A stretch of 46,305 nucleotides of DNA, from positions 1 through 46,305 of the forward strand of contig NZ_BAVR01000028.1 of assembly GCF_000521465.1 (NCBI RefSeq), given 5' to 3'. The translations under genes and the position numbers were made by a program. Within the stretch, counting starts at the first letter, position 1. The number at the start of each line of letters is the position of its first letter. The notes beneath the pieces are model-generated. The model was not told the origin of the DNA and ran no database searches. It saw only the letters and a list, made by a program, of their open reading frames with translations. This document shows, piece by piece, positions 37,422-46,285 of this stretch. The stretch is from Acetivibrio straminisolvens JCM 21531. GTDB lineage: Bacteria > Bacillota > Clostridia > Acetivibrionales > Acetivibrionaceae.

Positions 37422-38225
37422 TTGAGCCGAAAAATAATTATACTTGCGGTTTTATTACAATTTGTCTTGTTTTCGGGGTGTACATCTGCCGGAACTGTTT
37501 TAGGGCCGAAGAGGGAAGTAAATTCATACAGTGAAAAGACGGTAGAAGCCGAAAAGCCTCTGGTTTTGGACATTGTCTGTGACTCAAGCAACATTGAGGT
37601 TTATACCTGGGATAAGAATGAAGTAAAGTTTGAAATGACTAAAAGGGTGAGAGGAGCTGAAGCGGAAGAGGTTTTAGCTCAAAAACTCGATAGTTTCAAC
37701 GTTGATATAGATAAAAACGAAAGTAATATTGTTTTCAAAGCGGAGTACAAAGGTAAAGACAAAAATCCTATAGATAAAAGCATTGATTTAAAAATATATA
37801 TTCCAAAAGCAGAAAATACCCTCAATTTAAAACTCGATATAGGCAATATAAAATTTTACGATGATATCAAGGGAGTTTTAAACGCCGATATAAATATGGC
37901 CAATATGGAGATTAACAGGTTTGTCGGGGTAGTAAACATTAAAGGGGATGTGGGAAACGTAAAAATATCAAGCGGCAGGATATCCGGTAAGTCCGGTATA
38001 ATAAAGAATATTGGAAGTATAAGCGTAAAGGCGGAGCTTGAAAAAGGAGGAGATTATACTTTTAAAACCGGAACCGGAAATATCGATTTGATGCTTCCAA
38101 AAGAGTCGGAAGTTTCTTTTGAAAGCGTTGGGGAACTGGAAGTAAATGAATTTAGTGATTTCAGTTATCCTACAAAAGCAAAGGTGGAAACTTCCATGGG
38201 CAAGATTGCAATTACCGGATATTAG
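37422..38225 (+). CDS. DUF4097-type beta-strand repeat lipoprotein
   Basis: A 267-residue predicted lipoprotein. The signal peptide has lipobox LFSGC (cysteine near residue 20). The mature part is a beta-repeat domain with VLDIVCDSSNIEVYTW, LKLDIGNIKFYDD, IKGDVGNVKIS and FKTGTGNIDLMLP. This Gly/Asn/Ile periodicity is typical of DUF4097 putative-adhesin folds. The start is TTG 37422, with GAGGGGGAG at 37408-37416. It stands alone after the fla/che terminator with its own likely promoter. Function is unknown; surface exposure is inferred from the lipobox. Confidence 0.8.
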   Translation: MSRKIIILAVLLQFVLFSGCTSAGTVLGPKREVNSYSEKTVEAEKPLVLDIVCDSSNIEVYTWDKNEVKFEMTKRVRGAEAEEVLAQKLDSFNVDIDKNESNIVFKAEYKGKDKNPIDKSIDLKIYIPKAENTLNLKLDIGNIKFYDDIKGVLNADINMANMEINRFVGVVNIKGDVGNVKISSGRISGKSGIIKNIGSISVKAELEKGGDYTFKTGTGNIDLMLPKESEVSFESVGELEVNEFSDFSYPTKAKVETSMGKIAITGY

Positions 38226-38233
38226 AAAAAGTT

Positions 38234-38262
38234 TTATATATCCATGATATTTATGGTATACT
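38234..38262 (+). promoter_or_regulatory. Probable promoter for thpR
   Basis: TTATAT (38234-38239) and TATACT (38257-38262) with 17-base spacing, preceding the thpR ATG by about 70 bases. The -10 box is good and the -35 poor. No terminator separates it from the DUF4097 gene, so read-through from upstream is also possible. Confidence 0.45.
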
Positions 38263-38331
38263 TTTGTTATGAATTGAAATACGTTACATAAAATTGACGG
38301 TTATTGACGAAATAACAGCAGGGGGATAATT

Positions 38332-38883
38332 ATGAGAACTTTTATAGCGGTTGATTTTAATATGGAGTTGAAGAAAGAAATATTGAAGCTTCAGAGTAAT
38401 CTTAAAGAATTGGCTTCTGCCGGCAGATGGAAATATATTGACAATTTTCATCTTACTTTAAAGTTTCTTGGCGAAATAGAGAAATCCAAAGTGCAGGGCA
38501 TCAAGGATGGGCTTGAAGAGGTATGCGGCAATATTCAAAAGTTTTGCCTTAATATCGACGGACTGAGTTTTTTTCCGGGGAATAACTGCATTAGGGTCTT
38601 GTGGTTAAAGCTTGCAGGCGATCTTGAAAGCCTTCACAAGCTCCAGTCGGAAATAGACATAAAGCTTGAGAAACTGGGATTTGAAAGGGAGAAAAGGCGT
38701 TATGTACCTCATGTAACCATAGCACAGGATGTGAGGTTTAATACCGATTTTGAAGAAATCAAAGGGCTTGTTAAAAACTACCGGTTTGCCCCAATTGAAG
38801 TCAGAAGTGTAAATCTGTTTAAAAGTGAACAGATAGGCAATAAGAGGGTTTACACCCCAATAACGGAGCATAAGCTTGTTTAG
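38332..38883 (+). CDS. thpR: RNA 2',3'-cyclic phosphodiesterase (2'-5' RNA ligase family)
   Basis: Two-H phosphoesterase acting on 2',3'-cyclic phosphate RNA ends. The 183-residue product is a normal length. Both HxTx motifs are present: H40-L-T42 in FHLTLKFLGEIE and H127-V-T129 in YVPHVTIAQDV. The N-terminus MRTFIAVDF is typical. ATG 38332 follows GCAGGGGGA. The capA-like gene begins 49 bases after its stop and may be co-transcribed. Intact. Physiological substrate unknown. Confidence 0.94.
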   Translation: MRTFIAVDFNMELKKEILKLQSNLKELASAGRWKYIDNFHLTLKFLGEIEKSKVQGIKDGLEEVCGNIQKFCLNIDGLSFFPGNNCIRVLWLKLAGDLESLHKLQSEIDIKLEKLGFEREKRRYVPHVTIAQDVRFNTDFEEIKGLVKNYRFAPIEVRSVNLFKSEQIGNKRVYTPITEHKLV

Positions 38884-38932
38884 CGGACAGGGCTATTCTT
38901 TAATGCTTTTTTACTAAAAAAGGAGAATTAAA

Positions 38933-40168
38933 ATGAATAAAAAGTATATAATTTGGGTGGCGGCGATTGCTTTTTTGATGGGAGTATCGGGTCTTAGCGC
39001 ATGCAATCACCGTTCTGCCGAAAATGACAGCATTGCTGTAATAAATGAGAAAGATAATGAAAAAAAGGATTTAAATGAGGATAAAGTGAAGGATGATGCA
39101 AATGACAGTGTAAGTGGCACTGTCTATAATACTTTTTTGCCCACAGCAACTCCTGTGCAGGAATTAAAAATTGTTGCGGTAGGAGATATTCTTTTGGGGC
39201 GAGGCGTGGGCATGAGACTTAAAAACGGCAATAAAGACTATACATATCCTTTTCTTGAGGTCAGGGACATCCTAAAAAAAGGGGATGTGATTTTTTGCAA
39301 TCTGGAGGAGCCCATTACTTCAAGTACTCATTCTCTTACAGGCATAAAAGAAGGCGGTAAATATGTTCTTAAAAATGATGTTGAATCAATAGAAGGGCTT
39401 AAATATGCCGGATTTAATTTGATGAATCTTGCAAACAACCACATACTTGATTATTATGAACGGGGTTTGTTTGACACAATGGAGATTTTAGATAAAAACG
39501 GCATTAAATATGCCGGAGCAGGAAAAAATCTCGAGGAAGCAAGGAAGCCTGCAATAATGGAAGCAAAGGGTATGAAAGTGGGAATGCTGGCTTATACCGA
39601 TATGGCTGAGGTTGTATACAAGGGAAATCCGAACTACAAGTTTGCAGCCGGAGAGGACAAGCCGGGAGTGGCACCGAGGCCTTTAAAGTTTGATGATTCC
39701 ATTAAGAAGGATATAGAACAAGTGCGGGACAAGGTTGATATTTTAATCGTTTCACTTCACTGGGGAGTAGAGGAAAGTTTTGAAGTCCTGCCCGAACAGA
39801 GAGAGTTTGCCCACAGTCTTTTGGATAACGGCGTAGATGTAATAATAGGACACCATCCCCATCAGTTCCAAGGTATAGAAATCTATAACGGCAAACCTAT
39901 TTTCTACAGTCTGGGGAATTTTATTTTTGACCAGAACGATCCGGAAAACCAGGAGTCTTTTATTGTCATGCTGGATTACGAAGGCACAAAACCGGTTGGA
40001 ATAGAGGCGATACCGGTGAGAACAGTTGGGAAAACCCAGGTAGTTCCTCAAAAAGGAAGCGAAGCAAAGTCTATTTTGGAGAGGGAAAAGAATTTGTGCA
40101 GCAAGCTTGATACAAACTGCCTTATCAAGGATGACAAGTTGTATTTTGAATTAGAAAATAAAAAATAG
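38933..40168 (+). CDS. CapA-family (PgsA-like) lipoprotein, metallophosphatase fold
   Basis: A 411-residue predicted lipoprotein (lipobox LSAC, cysteine near residue 24) with a charged linker to about residue 75 and a CapA domain. Motifs seen are VAVGDILLGRGV, FCNLEEPIT, LANNHILDYYERGLFDTM, SLHWGVEE, IGHHPHQFQGIEIYNGKPIF and YSLGNFIFDQ. These carry the Asp, Asn and His residues expected for metal binding. CapA proteins assist poly-gamma-glutamate or capsule export in Bacillus. No other capsule genes are nearby, so the role here is open. The ribosome site AAAAAAGGAG precedes ATG 38933. Intact. Confidence 0.9.
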   Translation: MNKKYIIWVAAIAFLMGVSGLSACNHRSAENDSIAVINEKDNEKKDLNEDKVKDDANDSVSGTVYNTFLPTATPVQELKIVAVGDILLGRGVGMRLKNGNKDYTYPFLEVRDILKKGDVIFCNLEEPITSSTHSLTGIKEGGKYVLKNDVESIEGLKYAGFNLMNLANNHILDYYERGLFDTMEILDKNGIKYAGAGKNLEEARKPAIMEAKGMKVGMLAYTDMAEVVYKGNPNYKFAAGEDKPGVAPRPLKFDDSIKKDIEQVRDKVDILIVSLHWGVEESFEVLPEQREFAHSLLDNGVDVIIGHHPHQFQGIEIYNGKPIFYSLGNFIFDQNDPENQESFIVMLDYEGTKPVGIEAIPVRTVGKTQVVPQKGSEAKSILEREKNLCSKLDTNCLIKDDKLYFELENKK

Positions 40169-40251
40169 CAATTTTCAACAACATTATAGCATTGTATATA
40201 TCAATTTTTATGGTATTATTGGATAGTAGAAAAAATTAATTATCCAAGTGT

Positions 40252-40280
40252 TTGCCATTACACTTTTTTTGATGTACAAT
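40252..40280 (+). promoter_or_regulatory. Probable pflB promoter
   Basis: TTGCCA (40252-40257) and TACAAT (40275-40280) at 17-base spacing, about 175 bases upstream of the pflB start, leave a long leader. The -10 box lies inside the first of two tandem repeats. A second weaker pair, TTGTTC (40396-40401) with TATATA (40418-40423) at 16 bases, sits close to the gene. The 287-base gap 40169-40455 is otherwise AT-rich and empty. Confidence 0.5.
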
Positions 40281-40297
40281 ATTTTGATGTACAATAT
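40268..40297 (+). repeat. Perfect tandem 15-base direct repeat in the pflB promoter region
   Basis: TTTGATGTACAATAT occurs at 40268-40282 and immediately again at 40283-40297. Each copy holds a TGTACA palindrome and a TACAAT that can serve as a -10 box. Two head-to-tail copies over a promoter suggest an operator for a redox or fermentation regulator. A simple tandem duplication of a -10 element is the alternative. Confidence 0.8.
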
Positions 40298-40455
40298 ATT
40301 GAAGGAAAAAATACGTTTGTGAGCCGTATAAAAGTGAATCGAAAATGATTTTATAAATTTTATAAGGTATTTCAGAGTATTTTTTATTTTGGATATTGTT
40401 CAATTATATTGGGTAAATATATAGTGACATTTTGATTTGAAAGGTGATGAGAAGG

Positions 40456-42684
40456 ATGGATGCATGGCGCGGATTTGATAGAGGCAATTGGTGCCAGGAA
40501 ATTGATGTACGTGATTTTATAATAAAAAATTATACTCCTTATGAAGGCGATGACAGCTTTCTTGCCGGTCCTACGGAGAAAACCCGGAAGCTCTGGGAGA
40601 AAGTTTCTGAGTTGTTAAAGAAAGAACGGGAGAACGGCGGGGTATTGGATGTGGATACCCGTACTATTTCAACAATTACATCTCATAAACCGGGCTATAT
40701 AGACAGAGAGCTTGAAGTTGTTGTGGGGCTTCAGACGGATGAACCTTTGAAAAGAGCAATAATGCCTTTTGGCGGTATACGCATGGTTGTCAAGGGAGCT
40801 GAGGCTTATGGCCATAAAGTTGACCCTGATGTCGTTGAAACATTTACAAAACACAGAAAAACCCACAATCAGGGTGTCTATGATGTATACACTCAGGAAA
40901 TGAGAAAAGCAAAAAAAGCGGGAATTATCACCGGCCTTCCCGATGCATACGGCAGAGGAAGAATAATCGGCGATTACAGAAGAGTTGCCCTTTATGGCGT
41001 TGACAGGCTGATTGCCGAAAAAGAGAATGAATTGACGAACCTTGAGCTGGATTATATTGATTATGAGACAGTTCGTGACAGGGAAGAAATCAGCGAGCAG
41101 ATTAAGGCATTAAAACAGCTTAAGGAAATGGCTTTAAGCTATGGTTTTGACATATCAGTCCCCGCAAAGGATGCCAGAGAAGCCGTTCAATGGTTGTATT
41201 TTGCATACCTTGCAGCAGTTAAGGAACAGAATGGCGCTGCAATGAGTATTGGAAGAATTTCTACTTTCCTTGACATATACATCGAGAGAGACCTGAAAGA
41301 GGGAAAAATTACGGAGGAATTAGCTCAGGAACTGGTTGACCAGCTCGTTATAAAGCTGAGACTGGTGAGATTTCTGAGAACTCCCGAGTATGAAAAGCTC
41401 TTTAGCGGAGACCCCACATGGGTAACCGAAAGTATTGGAGGTATGGCGCTGGATGGAAGAACATTGGTTACCAAATCTTCCTTTAGGTTTTTGCATACGC
41501 TCTTCAACCTGGGGCATGCACCGGAGCCCAATCTTACTGTGCTTTGGTCTGTAAACCTGCCCGAAGGCTTTAAAAAGTACTGTGCAAAGGTATCAATCCA
41601 TTCAAGTTCCATACAGTATGAAAGTGACGACATAATGAGGCATCACTGGGGAGACGATTATGGAATTGCCTGCTGCGTTTCTGCCATGAGAATCGGAAAG
41701 CAGATGCAGTTCTTCGGTGCCAGATGTAATCTTGCAAAGGCTCTTCTTTACGCTATTAACGGCGGAAAGGATGAAATGACTGGAGAACAGATTGCTCCGA
41801 TGTTTGCACCGATAGAAACGGAATACCTTGAATATGAAGATGTTATGAAGAGATTCGACATGGCGCTTGACTGGGTGGCAAGACTCTATATGAATACCCT
41901 CAATATAATTCACTACATGCATGACAAATATGCATATGAGTCATTGCAGATGGCACTCCATGACAAGGATGTGTTCAGGACAATGGCATGCGGAGTAGCC
42001 GGATTGTCTGTGGTGGCGGACTCCCTTAGCGCAATAAAATATGCAAAGGTAAAGCCGATACGGGACGAAAGCAATCTGGTTGTAGATTATGAAGTTGAGG
42101 GTGATTATCCGAAATTCGGAAACAACGACGAGCGTGTTGATGAAATAGCTGTAAAAGTAGTAAAAATGTTTATGAATAAGCTTAGAAAGCAAAGAACATA
42201 CAGAAAATCAATGCCAACGCTTTCCATACTCACAATAACTTCGAATGTGGTTTATGGAAAGAAGACCGGAAATACTCCTGACGGTAGAAAGATGGGTGAA
42301 CCTTTGGCACCGGGTGCAAATCCTATGCATGGAAGGGATGTAAATGGTGCTCTGGCCGTATTGAGCAGTATTTCAAAGCTTCCTTATGAATATGCTCAAG
42401 ACGGTATATCATATACATTCTCCATAATTCCGAAAGCTCTGGGAAGAGATGAGGAAATCAGGATAAACAACCTTAAATCGCTGCTTGACGGATATTTCAA
42501 GCAAGGCGGTCATCACATAAATGTAAATGTGTTTGAAAAAGAAACGCTGCTTGATGCTATGGAGCATCCGGAAAAGTATCCTCAGCTTACTATAAGGGTA
42601 TCGGGATATGCGGTGAACTTTATAAAGCTTACTAGAGAGCAGCAACTAGATGTTATTAACAGAACAATTCACGGAAAAGTCTAA
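40456..42684 (+). CDS. pflB: Formate C-acetyltransferase (pyruvate formate-lyase)
   Basis: Glycyl-radical enzyme converting pyruvate and CoA to acetyl-CoA and formate in anaerobic fermentation. The 742-residue product has the catalytic cysteine pair C406-C407 ([10 protein letters not shown]) and radical glycine G717 in RVSGYAVNF. The pair is diagnostic for pyruvate formate-lyase rather than a diol dehydratase. The end INRTIHGKV is typical. ATG 40456 ([12 protein letters not shown]) is preferred, 9 bases after AAAGGTG (40440-40446). In-frame GTG 40444 overlaps that site. pflA follows after 16 bases. Intact. Confidence 0.98.
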   Translation: MDAWRGFDRGNWCQEIDVRDFIIKNYTPYEGDDSFLAGPTEKTRKLWEKVSELLKKERENGGVLDVDTRTISTITSHKPGYIDRELEVVVGLQTDEPLKRAIMPFGGIRMVVKGAEAYGHKVDPDVVETFTKHRKTHNQGVYDVYTQEMRKAKKAGIITGLPDAYGRGRIIGDYRRVALYGVDRLIAEKENELTNLELDYIDYETVRDREEISEQIKALKQLKEMALSYGFDISVPAKDAREAVQWLYFAYLAAVKEQNGAAMSIGRISTFLDIYIERDLKEGKITEELAQELVDQLVIKLRLVRFLRTPEYEKLFSGDPTWVTESIGGMALDGRTLVTKSSFRFLHTLFNLGHAPEPNLTVLWSVNLPEGFKKYCAKVSIHSSSIQYESDDIMRHHWGDDYGIACCVSAMRIGKQMQFFGARCNLAKALLYAINGGKDEMTGEQIAPMFAPIETEYLEYEDVMKRFDMALDWVARLYMNTLNIIHYMHDKYAYESLQMALHDKDVFRTMACGVAGLSVVADSLSAIKYAKVKPIRDESNLVVDYEVEGDYPKFGNNDERVDEIAVKVVKMFMNKLRKQRTYRKSMPTLSILTITSNVVYGKKTGNTPDGRKMGEPLAPGANPMHGRDVNGALAVLSSISKLPYEYAQDGISYTFSIIPKALGRDEEIRINNLKSLLDGYFKQGGHHINVNVFEKETLLDAMEHPEKYPQLTIRVSGYAVNFIKLTREQQLDVINRTIHGKV

Positions 42685-42700
42685 TAGAAAGGACGGGGCA

Positions 42701-43417
42701 ATGACATTAAAGGGTAGGATACACTCATTTGAATCTTTCGGAACAGTGGACGGGCCTGGCATAAGATTTGTGGTTTTTATGCAGGGTTGTCCCTTGAGGT
42801 GCATATATTGTCATAACAGAGATACCTGGGATGTAAATGCGGGGAGTGAATACACTCCCCAAGAAATAATCGACGAAATGAAAAAGTACATGGACTATAT
42901 AAAGTTTTCAGGCGGCGGAATCACTGTTACCGGCGGCGAACCGGTTCTTCAGGCTGAATTTGTGACGGAGGTATTCAGACTGGCAAAAGAACTGGGCGTA
43001 CATACGGCGTTGGATACCAATGGATATGCCGATATAGAGAAGGTTGAAGAGCTTATAAAGTACACCGATCTTGTGTTGCTGGATATAAAGCATGCCCGGG
43101 AGGATAAGCACAAGATAATTACCGGTGTATCCAACGAAAAAATCAAGCGGTTTGCGATGTATTTATCCGGCCAAGGGGTGCCTATCTGGATAAGATATGT
43201 CCTTGTTCCCGGGTATACCGATGATGAGAACGATCTAAAAATGGCATCTGCTTTTATAAGTAAGCTTAAGACTGTGGAAAAAATCGAAGTTCTTCCTTAT
43301 CACAGCATGGGAGCGTATAAATGGGAAAAACTCGGTCAAAAGTATGAGCTTGAAGGATTAAAAGAACCGAGTGTAAAAGATGTGGAAAGAGCAAAACGAA
43401 TTTTATCCGGCAAATAA
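42701..43417 (+). CDS. pflA: Pyruvate formate-lyase-activating enzyme (radical SAM)
   Basis: Radical-SAM activase that installs the glycyl radical on PflB using an iron-sulfur cluster and S-adenosylmethionine. The 238-residue product has the cluster motif CPLRCIYCHN (CxxxCxxC), preceded by SFGTVDGPGIRFVVFMQG. The SAM-binding GGITVTGGEPVLQ is also present. ATG 42701 follows GAAAGGACGGGG. It is in one operon with pflB. The stop codon lies in the left arm of the shared terminator. Intact. Confidence 0.98.
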   Translation: MTLKGRIHSFESFGTVDGPGIRFVVFMQGCPLRCIYCHNRDTWDVNAGSEYTPQEIIDEMKKYMDYIKFSGGGITVTGGEPVLQAEFVTEVFRLAKELGVHTALDTNGYADIEKVEELIKYTDLVLLDIKHAREDKHKIITGVSNEKIKRFAMYLSGQGVPIWIRYVLVPGYTDDENDLKMASAFISKLKTVEKIEVLPYHSMGAYKWEKLGQKYELEGLKEPSVKDVERAKRILSGK

Positions 43418-43442
43418 TAAAAGCTTTTAGCTTTTATTATTT
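43412..43442. terminator. Bidirectional intrinsic terminator between pflA and the exonuclease gene
   Basis: AAATAATAAAAGC (43412-43424) and GCTTTTATTATTT (43430-43442) form a perfect 13-base stem with a 5-base loop. A/T runs on both sides allow function on either strand. The stop of pflA (43415-43417) lies in the left arm. The exonuclease stop (43427-43429) lies in the loop, with that gene's last codons in the right arm. Confidence 0.85.
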
Positions 43443-44083
43443 GCTTTTTCTACGCCTATTTGTTTTGCCAAAGCCATGGGTTTTGGTTTTGAGTTTTTTT
43501 TAAATATTCTTTTATATTTGTTCTTTATATGAACGGTGTTATAAACCTTCAAGTCTAATTTGTCAAATATTGAGGCAAAAATCTTTGCAGTATATTCAGC
43601 ATCATTTAGTGCCCGGTGAAGGTTTTCACCTATTTCAACTCCAATCAATGAAAGAGCGTTTTCGAGGCTGTATCTTTGCCCTGACGGCAAGTTGTAGATG
43701 GTTGAAAACTGCTTTTGGATGTCAATATTTCTTTTTAGCCAGTCAGTTCTTATCCTGTTGAATTTACAGTTTAATATCAGGTTGTGCACGTCGTCATGTC
43801 CCCAACTAATGAGAATGAAATCATCACCAATCCATCGGATGAATTGCTTTATGACATTTCTGAAACTATCGGCACTATTAATTTGATCCTGAGTGATTTT
43901 GGTTTTTTGCTTTACTACAGGAAAGAGTTTTTTAAAGTGTTTAGGCTTGATAAAGGAGCTAAAGACTCCTATCTCCTGCAGGTTTTCATTAAGTTTTATT
44001 GCCCCGATTTCAATAATTTCATTTGGAATACTGCTTTTAAAGGGCTTACTGTTAAGTTCCAGGTCATATACTATGTAATTCAT
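43427..44083 (-). CDS. 3'-5' exonuclease, DEDDh family (KapD-like)
   Basis: Predicted metal-dependent exonuclease of the DnaQ/RNase T fold. The 218-residue product has Exo I D7-x-E9 in YIVYDLELN and Exo II within SWGHDDVHNLI. Exo III is H156-x4-D161 in HRALNDAEYTA. The C-terminus is basic (KNKYKRIFKKNSKPKP), which may aid nucleic-acid binding. The nearest named relative I recognise is KapD/sporulation inhibitor-type exonucleases; the substrate (RNA or DNA) is unknown. It is transcribed convergently with pflA and divergently from the small lipoprotein gene. Intact. Confidence 0.88.
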   Translation of the reverse strand: MNYIVYDLELNSKPFKSSIPNEIIEIGAIKLNENLQEIGVFSSFIKPKHFKKLFPVVKQKTKITQDQINSADSFRNVIKQFIRWIGDDFILISWGHDDVHNLILNCKFNRIRTDWLKRNIDIQKQFSTIYNLPSGQRYSLENALSLIGVEIGENLHRALNDAEYTAKIFASIFDKLDLKVYNTVHIKNKYKRIFKKNSKPKPMALAKQIGVEKANNKS

Positions 44084-44176
44084 ACGCTTCTCTCTACTTT
44101 CTTTTCAGTTTTTAATTAGTTTGACAATAGGCATTTTATTTATGCTCAAAAAGAATCTTATTTATAATTTATTATG

Positions 44177-44199
44177 TTATAAAAAGTGGCGTTTTATAA
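44177..44199. repeat. Short inverted repeat in the divergent intergenic region
   Basis: TTATAAAA (44177-44184) and TTTTATAA (44192-44199) are perfect inverted copies around the 7-base loop AGTGGCG. They lie in the 242-base gap 44084-44325 between the exonuclease (minus) and lipoprotein (plus) starts. A possible operator; in such AT-rich DNA chance is a serious alternative. No firm promoter pair was found in this gap. Confidence 0.35.
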
Positions 44200-44325
44200 T
44201 ATCAAAAGTAATGGTATTTTAAGCAATAAGCATTTTATGTCCATATTTAACTTTATCATATTATTAGGTAAAAAGGGAGATTATATATTTATAATATTTT
44301 TATTAATAACTTTGGAGTGATACAA

Positions 44326-44742
44326 ATGAAAATAAAATTTGCAACAATAGTTTTGGCAATTCTTTTACTTACAGGCTGCAGTTCCAATATAAATTACAAT
44401 GACAATAATAATGTTGAATTTACAAGGCTTTATCAGAATAATAATACTACTTATGATGGCTCGACGGATGAACTTAAAATACTGAGTGCCAATACAACAG
44501 TGAGATATGAAGAATATGCAAGTATCAGTATAATTGGGAAACCGGGGGAAACCTACAGTATAACATCAAAATATAAATGGGGCGGAGAAGATGTTACAGT
44601 CTTTGAAAAGAGGACTGCAAATAGAGACGGAGTTGCAACATGGGTATGGAAGGTACGGTCAAACACGACACCGGGAACTTATCCGATAGTAATAACCGGC
44701 GGAGAACAAAGGATTGAAACATCTTATACAGTTCAGCCGTAA
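44326..44742 (+). CDS. Small lipoprotein with Ig-like beta domain
   Basis: A 138-residue predicted lipoprotein: signal peptide KIKFATIVLAILLLTGC with the lipobox cysteine near residue 18. An Asn/Asp-rich linker is followed by a beta-rich domain (ASISIIGKPGETYSITSKY, then GVATWVWKVRSNTTPGTYPI). This resembles bacterial Ig-like or invasin-type folds that often end near a VTGG-like strand. ATG 44326 has GGAG at 44314-44317; the in-frame ATT-started extension is not needed. No function can be assigned. Intact, ends in a bidirectional terminator. Confidence 0.78.
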   Translation: MKIKFATIVLAILLLTGCSSNINYNDNNNVEFTRLYQNNNTTYDGSTDELKILSANTTVRYEEYASISIIGKPGETYSITSKYKWGGEDVTVFEKRTANRDGVATWVWKVRSNTTPGTYPIVITGGEQRIETSYTVQP

Positions 44743-44755
44743 ACTTTAACAATAT

Positions 44756-44795
44756 AAAAACTATTACACAAGTATAAATTGCTGTAATAGTTTTT
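44756..44795. terminator. Bidirectional intrinsic terminator
   Basis: AAAAACTATTACA (44756-44768) and TGTAATAGTTTTT (44783-44795) make a perfect 13-base stem with a 14-base loop. T-rich sequence follows on the plus strand and A-run symmetry allows minus-strand use. It separates the lipoprotein gene from the convergent oadG-like gene. Confidence 0.85.
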
Positions 44796-44847
44796 ATTGT
44801 TTTTAATATTTTAATCAGGCACAAATTCAAATTTAATGATTTATCTT

Positions 44848-45009
44848 TTAAGGGTTATTGGAATTGGGATTTTCTTTTTCATATTTATTGCAAAAGTATA
44901 ATAATAGCTTTGTCATGATATAAAATAATATTAATACAGTAAATACTCCTGCCAGTCCTATTAAAGCTACATTGATACCTTTATAGAATGCTTCCCAATT
45001 TATTATCAT
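44848..45009 (-). CDS. OadG-like small membrane subunit of a sodium-pump decarboxylase
   Basis: A 53-residue protein with one membrane helix (about residues 12-38, VALIGLAGVFTVLILFYIM). A short charged tail follows (NKYEKENPNSNNP). This is the size and layout of gamma chains (OadG/MmdD-like) of biotin-dependent sodium-pumping decarboxylases. ATG at 45009 (reverse) lies 10 bases after AAGGAG and 16 bases after the oadB stop, so the two are co-transcribed. Assignment rests on topology, size and neighbour; the sequence itself is too short for certainty. Confidence 0.75.
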   Translation of the reverse strand: MIINWEAFYKGINVALIGLAGVFTVLILFYIMTKLLLYFCNKYEKENPNSNNP

Positions 45010-45025
45010 TAATAATCAACTCCTT

Positions 45026-46135
45026 CTACATAAATAATGGCACCAGTGCAAGAATCATGCCGCCGGCAACTATTGAACCTAATTGTCCGGAAACATTTGC
45101 ACTTATGGATTGAGCTATAATGAAGTTCGAAGGATCTTCTTTGGTAGCCATCTGCTGTATAACTCTAGCAGACATAGGAAATGCGGAAATTCCAGCAGCA
45201 CCTATCATCGGGTTTATTTTCTTCTTTAAGAATAAATTCAAAATCTTAGCAAAAATTACTCCGCCGGCAGTGTCAAATATAAAAGCAACAAGTCCCAAAC
45301 CAATAATCATTAATGTACGTCCGTTAAGGAATTGTTCTCCTACCATGGTTGAACCGATGGTAACACCCAAAAGGATGGTTACCAGATTTGCAAGCTCGTT
45401 TTGAGCGGATTTGGACAGTCTGTCCAGTACACCACATTCTCTAATAAGATTTCCGAACATTAAAAATCCTACAAGAGCTACGCTGGATGGAGCAATTAAT
45501 CCGGCTAATAATGTAACGATTATCGGAAACAGAATTTTAACTGATTTCGGTACTTTTTCTTCAGTGTACTCCATACGAATAAGTCTTTCTTTTTTAGTAG
45601 TGAGAAGCTTAATGACCGGAGGTTGAATTATTGGAACCAGAGACATATAAGAGTAAGCAGCCACTGTTATGGGTCCGATAAGACCTGGAGCAAGCTGTTG
45701 AGCAACAACTATGGATGTTGGTCCGTCAGCAGCACCGATAATACCGATTGTAGCAGCTTCGGCTAAATCAAAACCCAATAAAGTCGCAACCAGCATTGTA
45801 GCAAAAATACCAAACTGTGCGGCGGCACCGAAGAACAGCATGAAAGGATTTTTTAGCAGCGGGCCGAAATCAATCATCGCACCTACCGCGACAAAAATCA
45901 ATACAGGAAAAAGCTCTGTTTTTATTCCTGCGTCGTATAAGATGCTTAACACGCCATGTTCTCCTAAAGCGTTGGAAAAAGGTATGTTTGCTAGAATTGT
46001 GCCGAATCCGATAGGAAGTAAAAGTGTTGGTTCATATTCTTTGGCTATTGCAAGATAAATAAGTATGCCTGCAATGATAAACATTAAATAATTCTGCCAA
46101 CCAAGACCAAGTATACCTTTAAGAAGCTCTTCCAC
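45026..46135 (-). CDS. oadB: Sodium ion-translocating decarboxylase beta subunit (OadB/MmdB/GcdB family)
   Basis: Membrane subunit that couples decarboxylation of carboxybiotin to sodium export. The 369-residue product has about 9-11 hydrophobic segments. The conserved carboxybiotin/sodium site is GAADGPTSIVV with the key aspartate at D137. Other conserved parts are FVAVGAMIDFGPLL and GISAFPMSARVIQ. The start is GTG at 46135, after GGAGGACTTATC on the reverse strand. Substrate (oxaloacetate, methylmalonyl-CoA or glutaconyl-CoA) cannot be told from the beta subunit. No carboxyltransferase or biotin-carrier gene lies in the window. Intact. Confidence 0.93.
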   Translation of the reverse strand: MEELLKGILGLGWQNYLMFIIAGILIYLAIAKEYEPTLLLPIGFGTILANIPFSNALGEHGVLSILYDAGIKTELFPVLIFVAVGAMIDFGPLLKNPFMLFFGAAAQFGIFATMLVATLLGFDLAEAATIGIIGAADGPTSIVVAQQLAPGLIGPITVAAYSYMSLVPIIQPPVIKLLTTKKERLIRMEYTEEKVPKSVKILFPIIVTLLAGLIAPSSVALVGFLMFGNLIRECGVLDRLSKSAQNELANLVTILLGVTIGSTMVGEQFLNGRTLMIIGLGLVAFIFDTAGGVIFAKILNLFLKKKINPMIGAAGISAFPMSARVIQQMATKEDPSNFIIAQSISANVSGQLGSIVAGGMILALVPLFM

Positions 46136-46172
46136 GATAAGTCCTCCTTATTATAATTTTTGTTCCCATTAC

Positions 46173-46201
46173 AGTATATTTATTTTATGTCCTCATTTCA
46201 A
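46173..46201 (-). promoter_or_regulatory. Sigma-A-type promoter of the oadB-oadG-like pair
   Basis: On the reverse strand, TTGAAA (46201-46196) and TATACT (46178-46173) stand 17 bases apart, about 37 bases before the GTG start. This is the best promoter match in the window and gives a short leader carrying the GGAGGA ribosome site. Confidence 0.7.
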
Positions 46202-46252
46202 GTGTAATTTATTATAAAATTTTATGGCAGAGAAAAAGGTCAACATAAATCA

Positions 46253-46285
46253 TTTTATCAAAAATATGAAATTTTTTTGATAAAA
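46253..46285. repeat. AT-rich inverted repeat near the right edge
   Basis: TTTTATCAAAAA (from 46253) and TTTTTTGATAAAA (ending 46285) are inverted copies around a short centre. It lies upstream of the oadB promoter. It could be a terminator of a gene outside the window or an operator; the edge prevents a decision. Confidence 0.45.
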
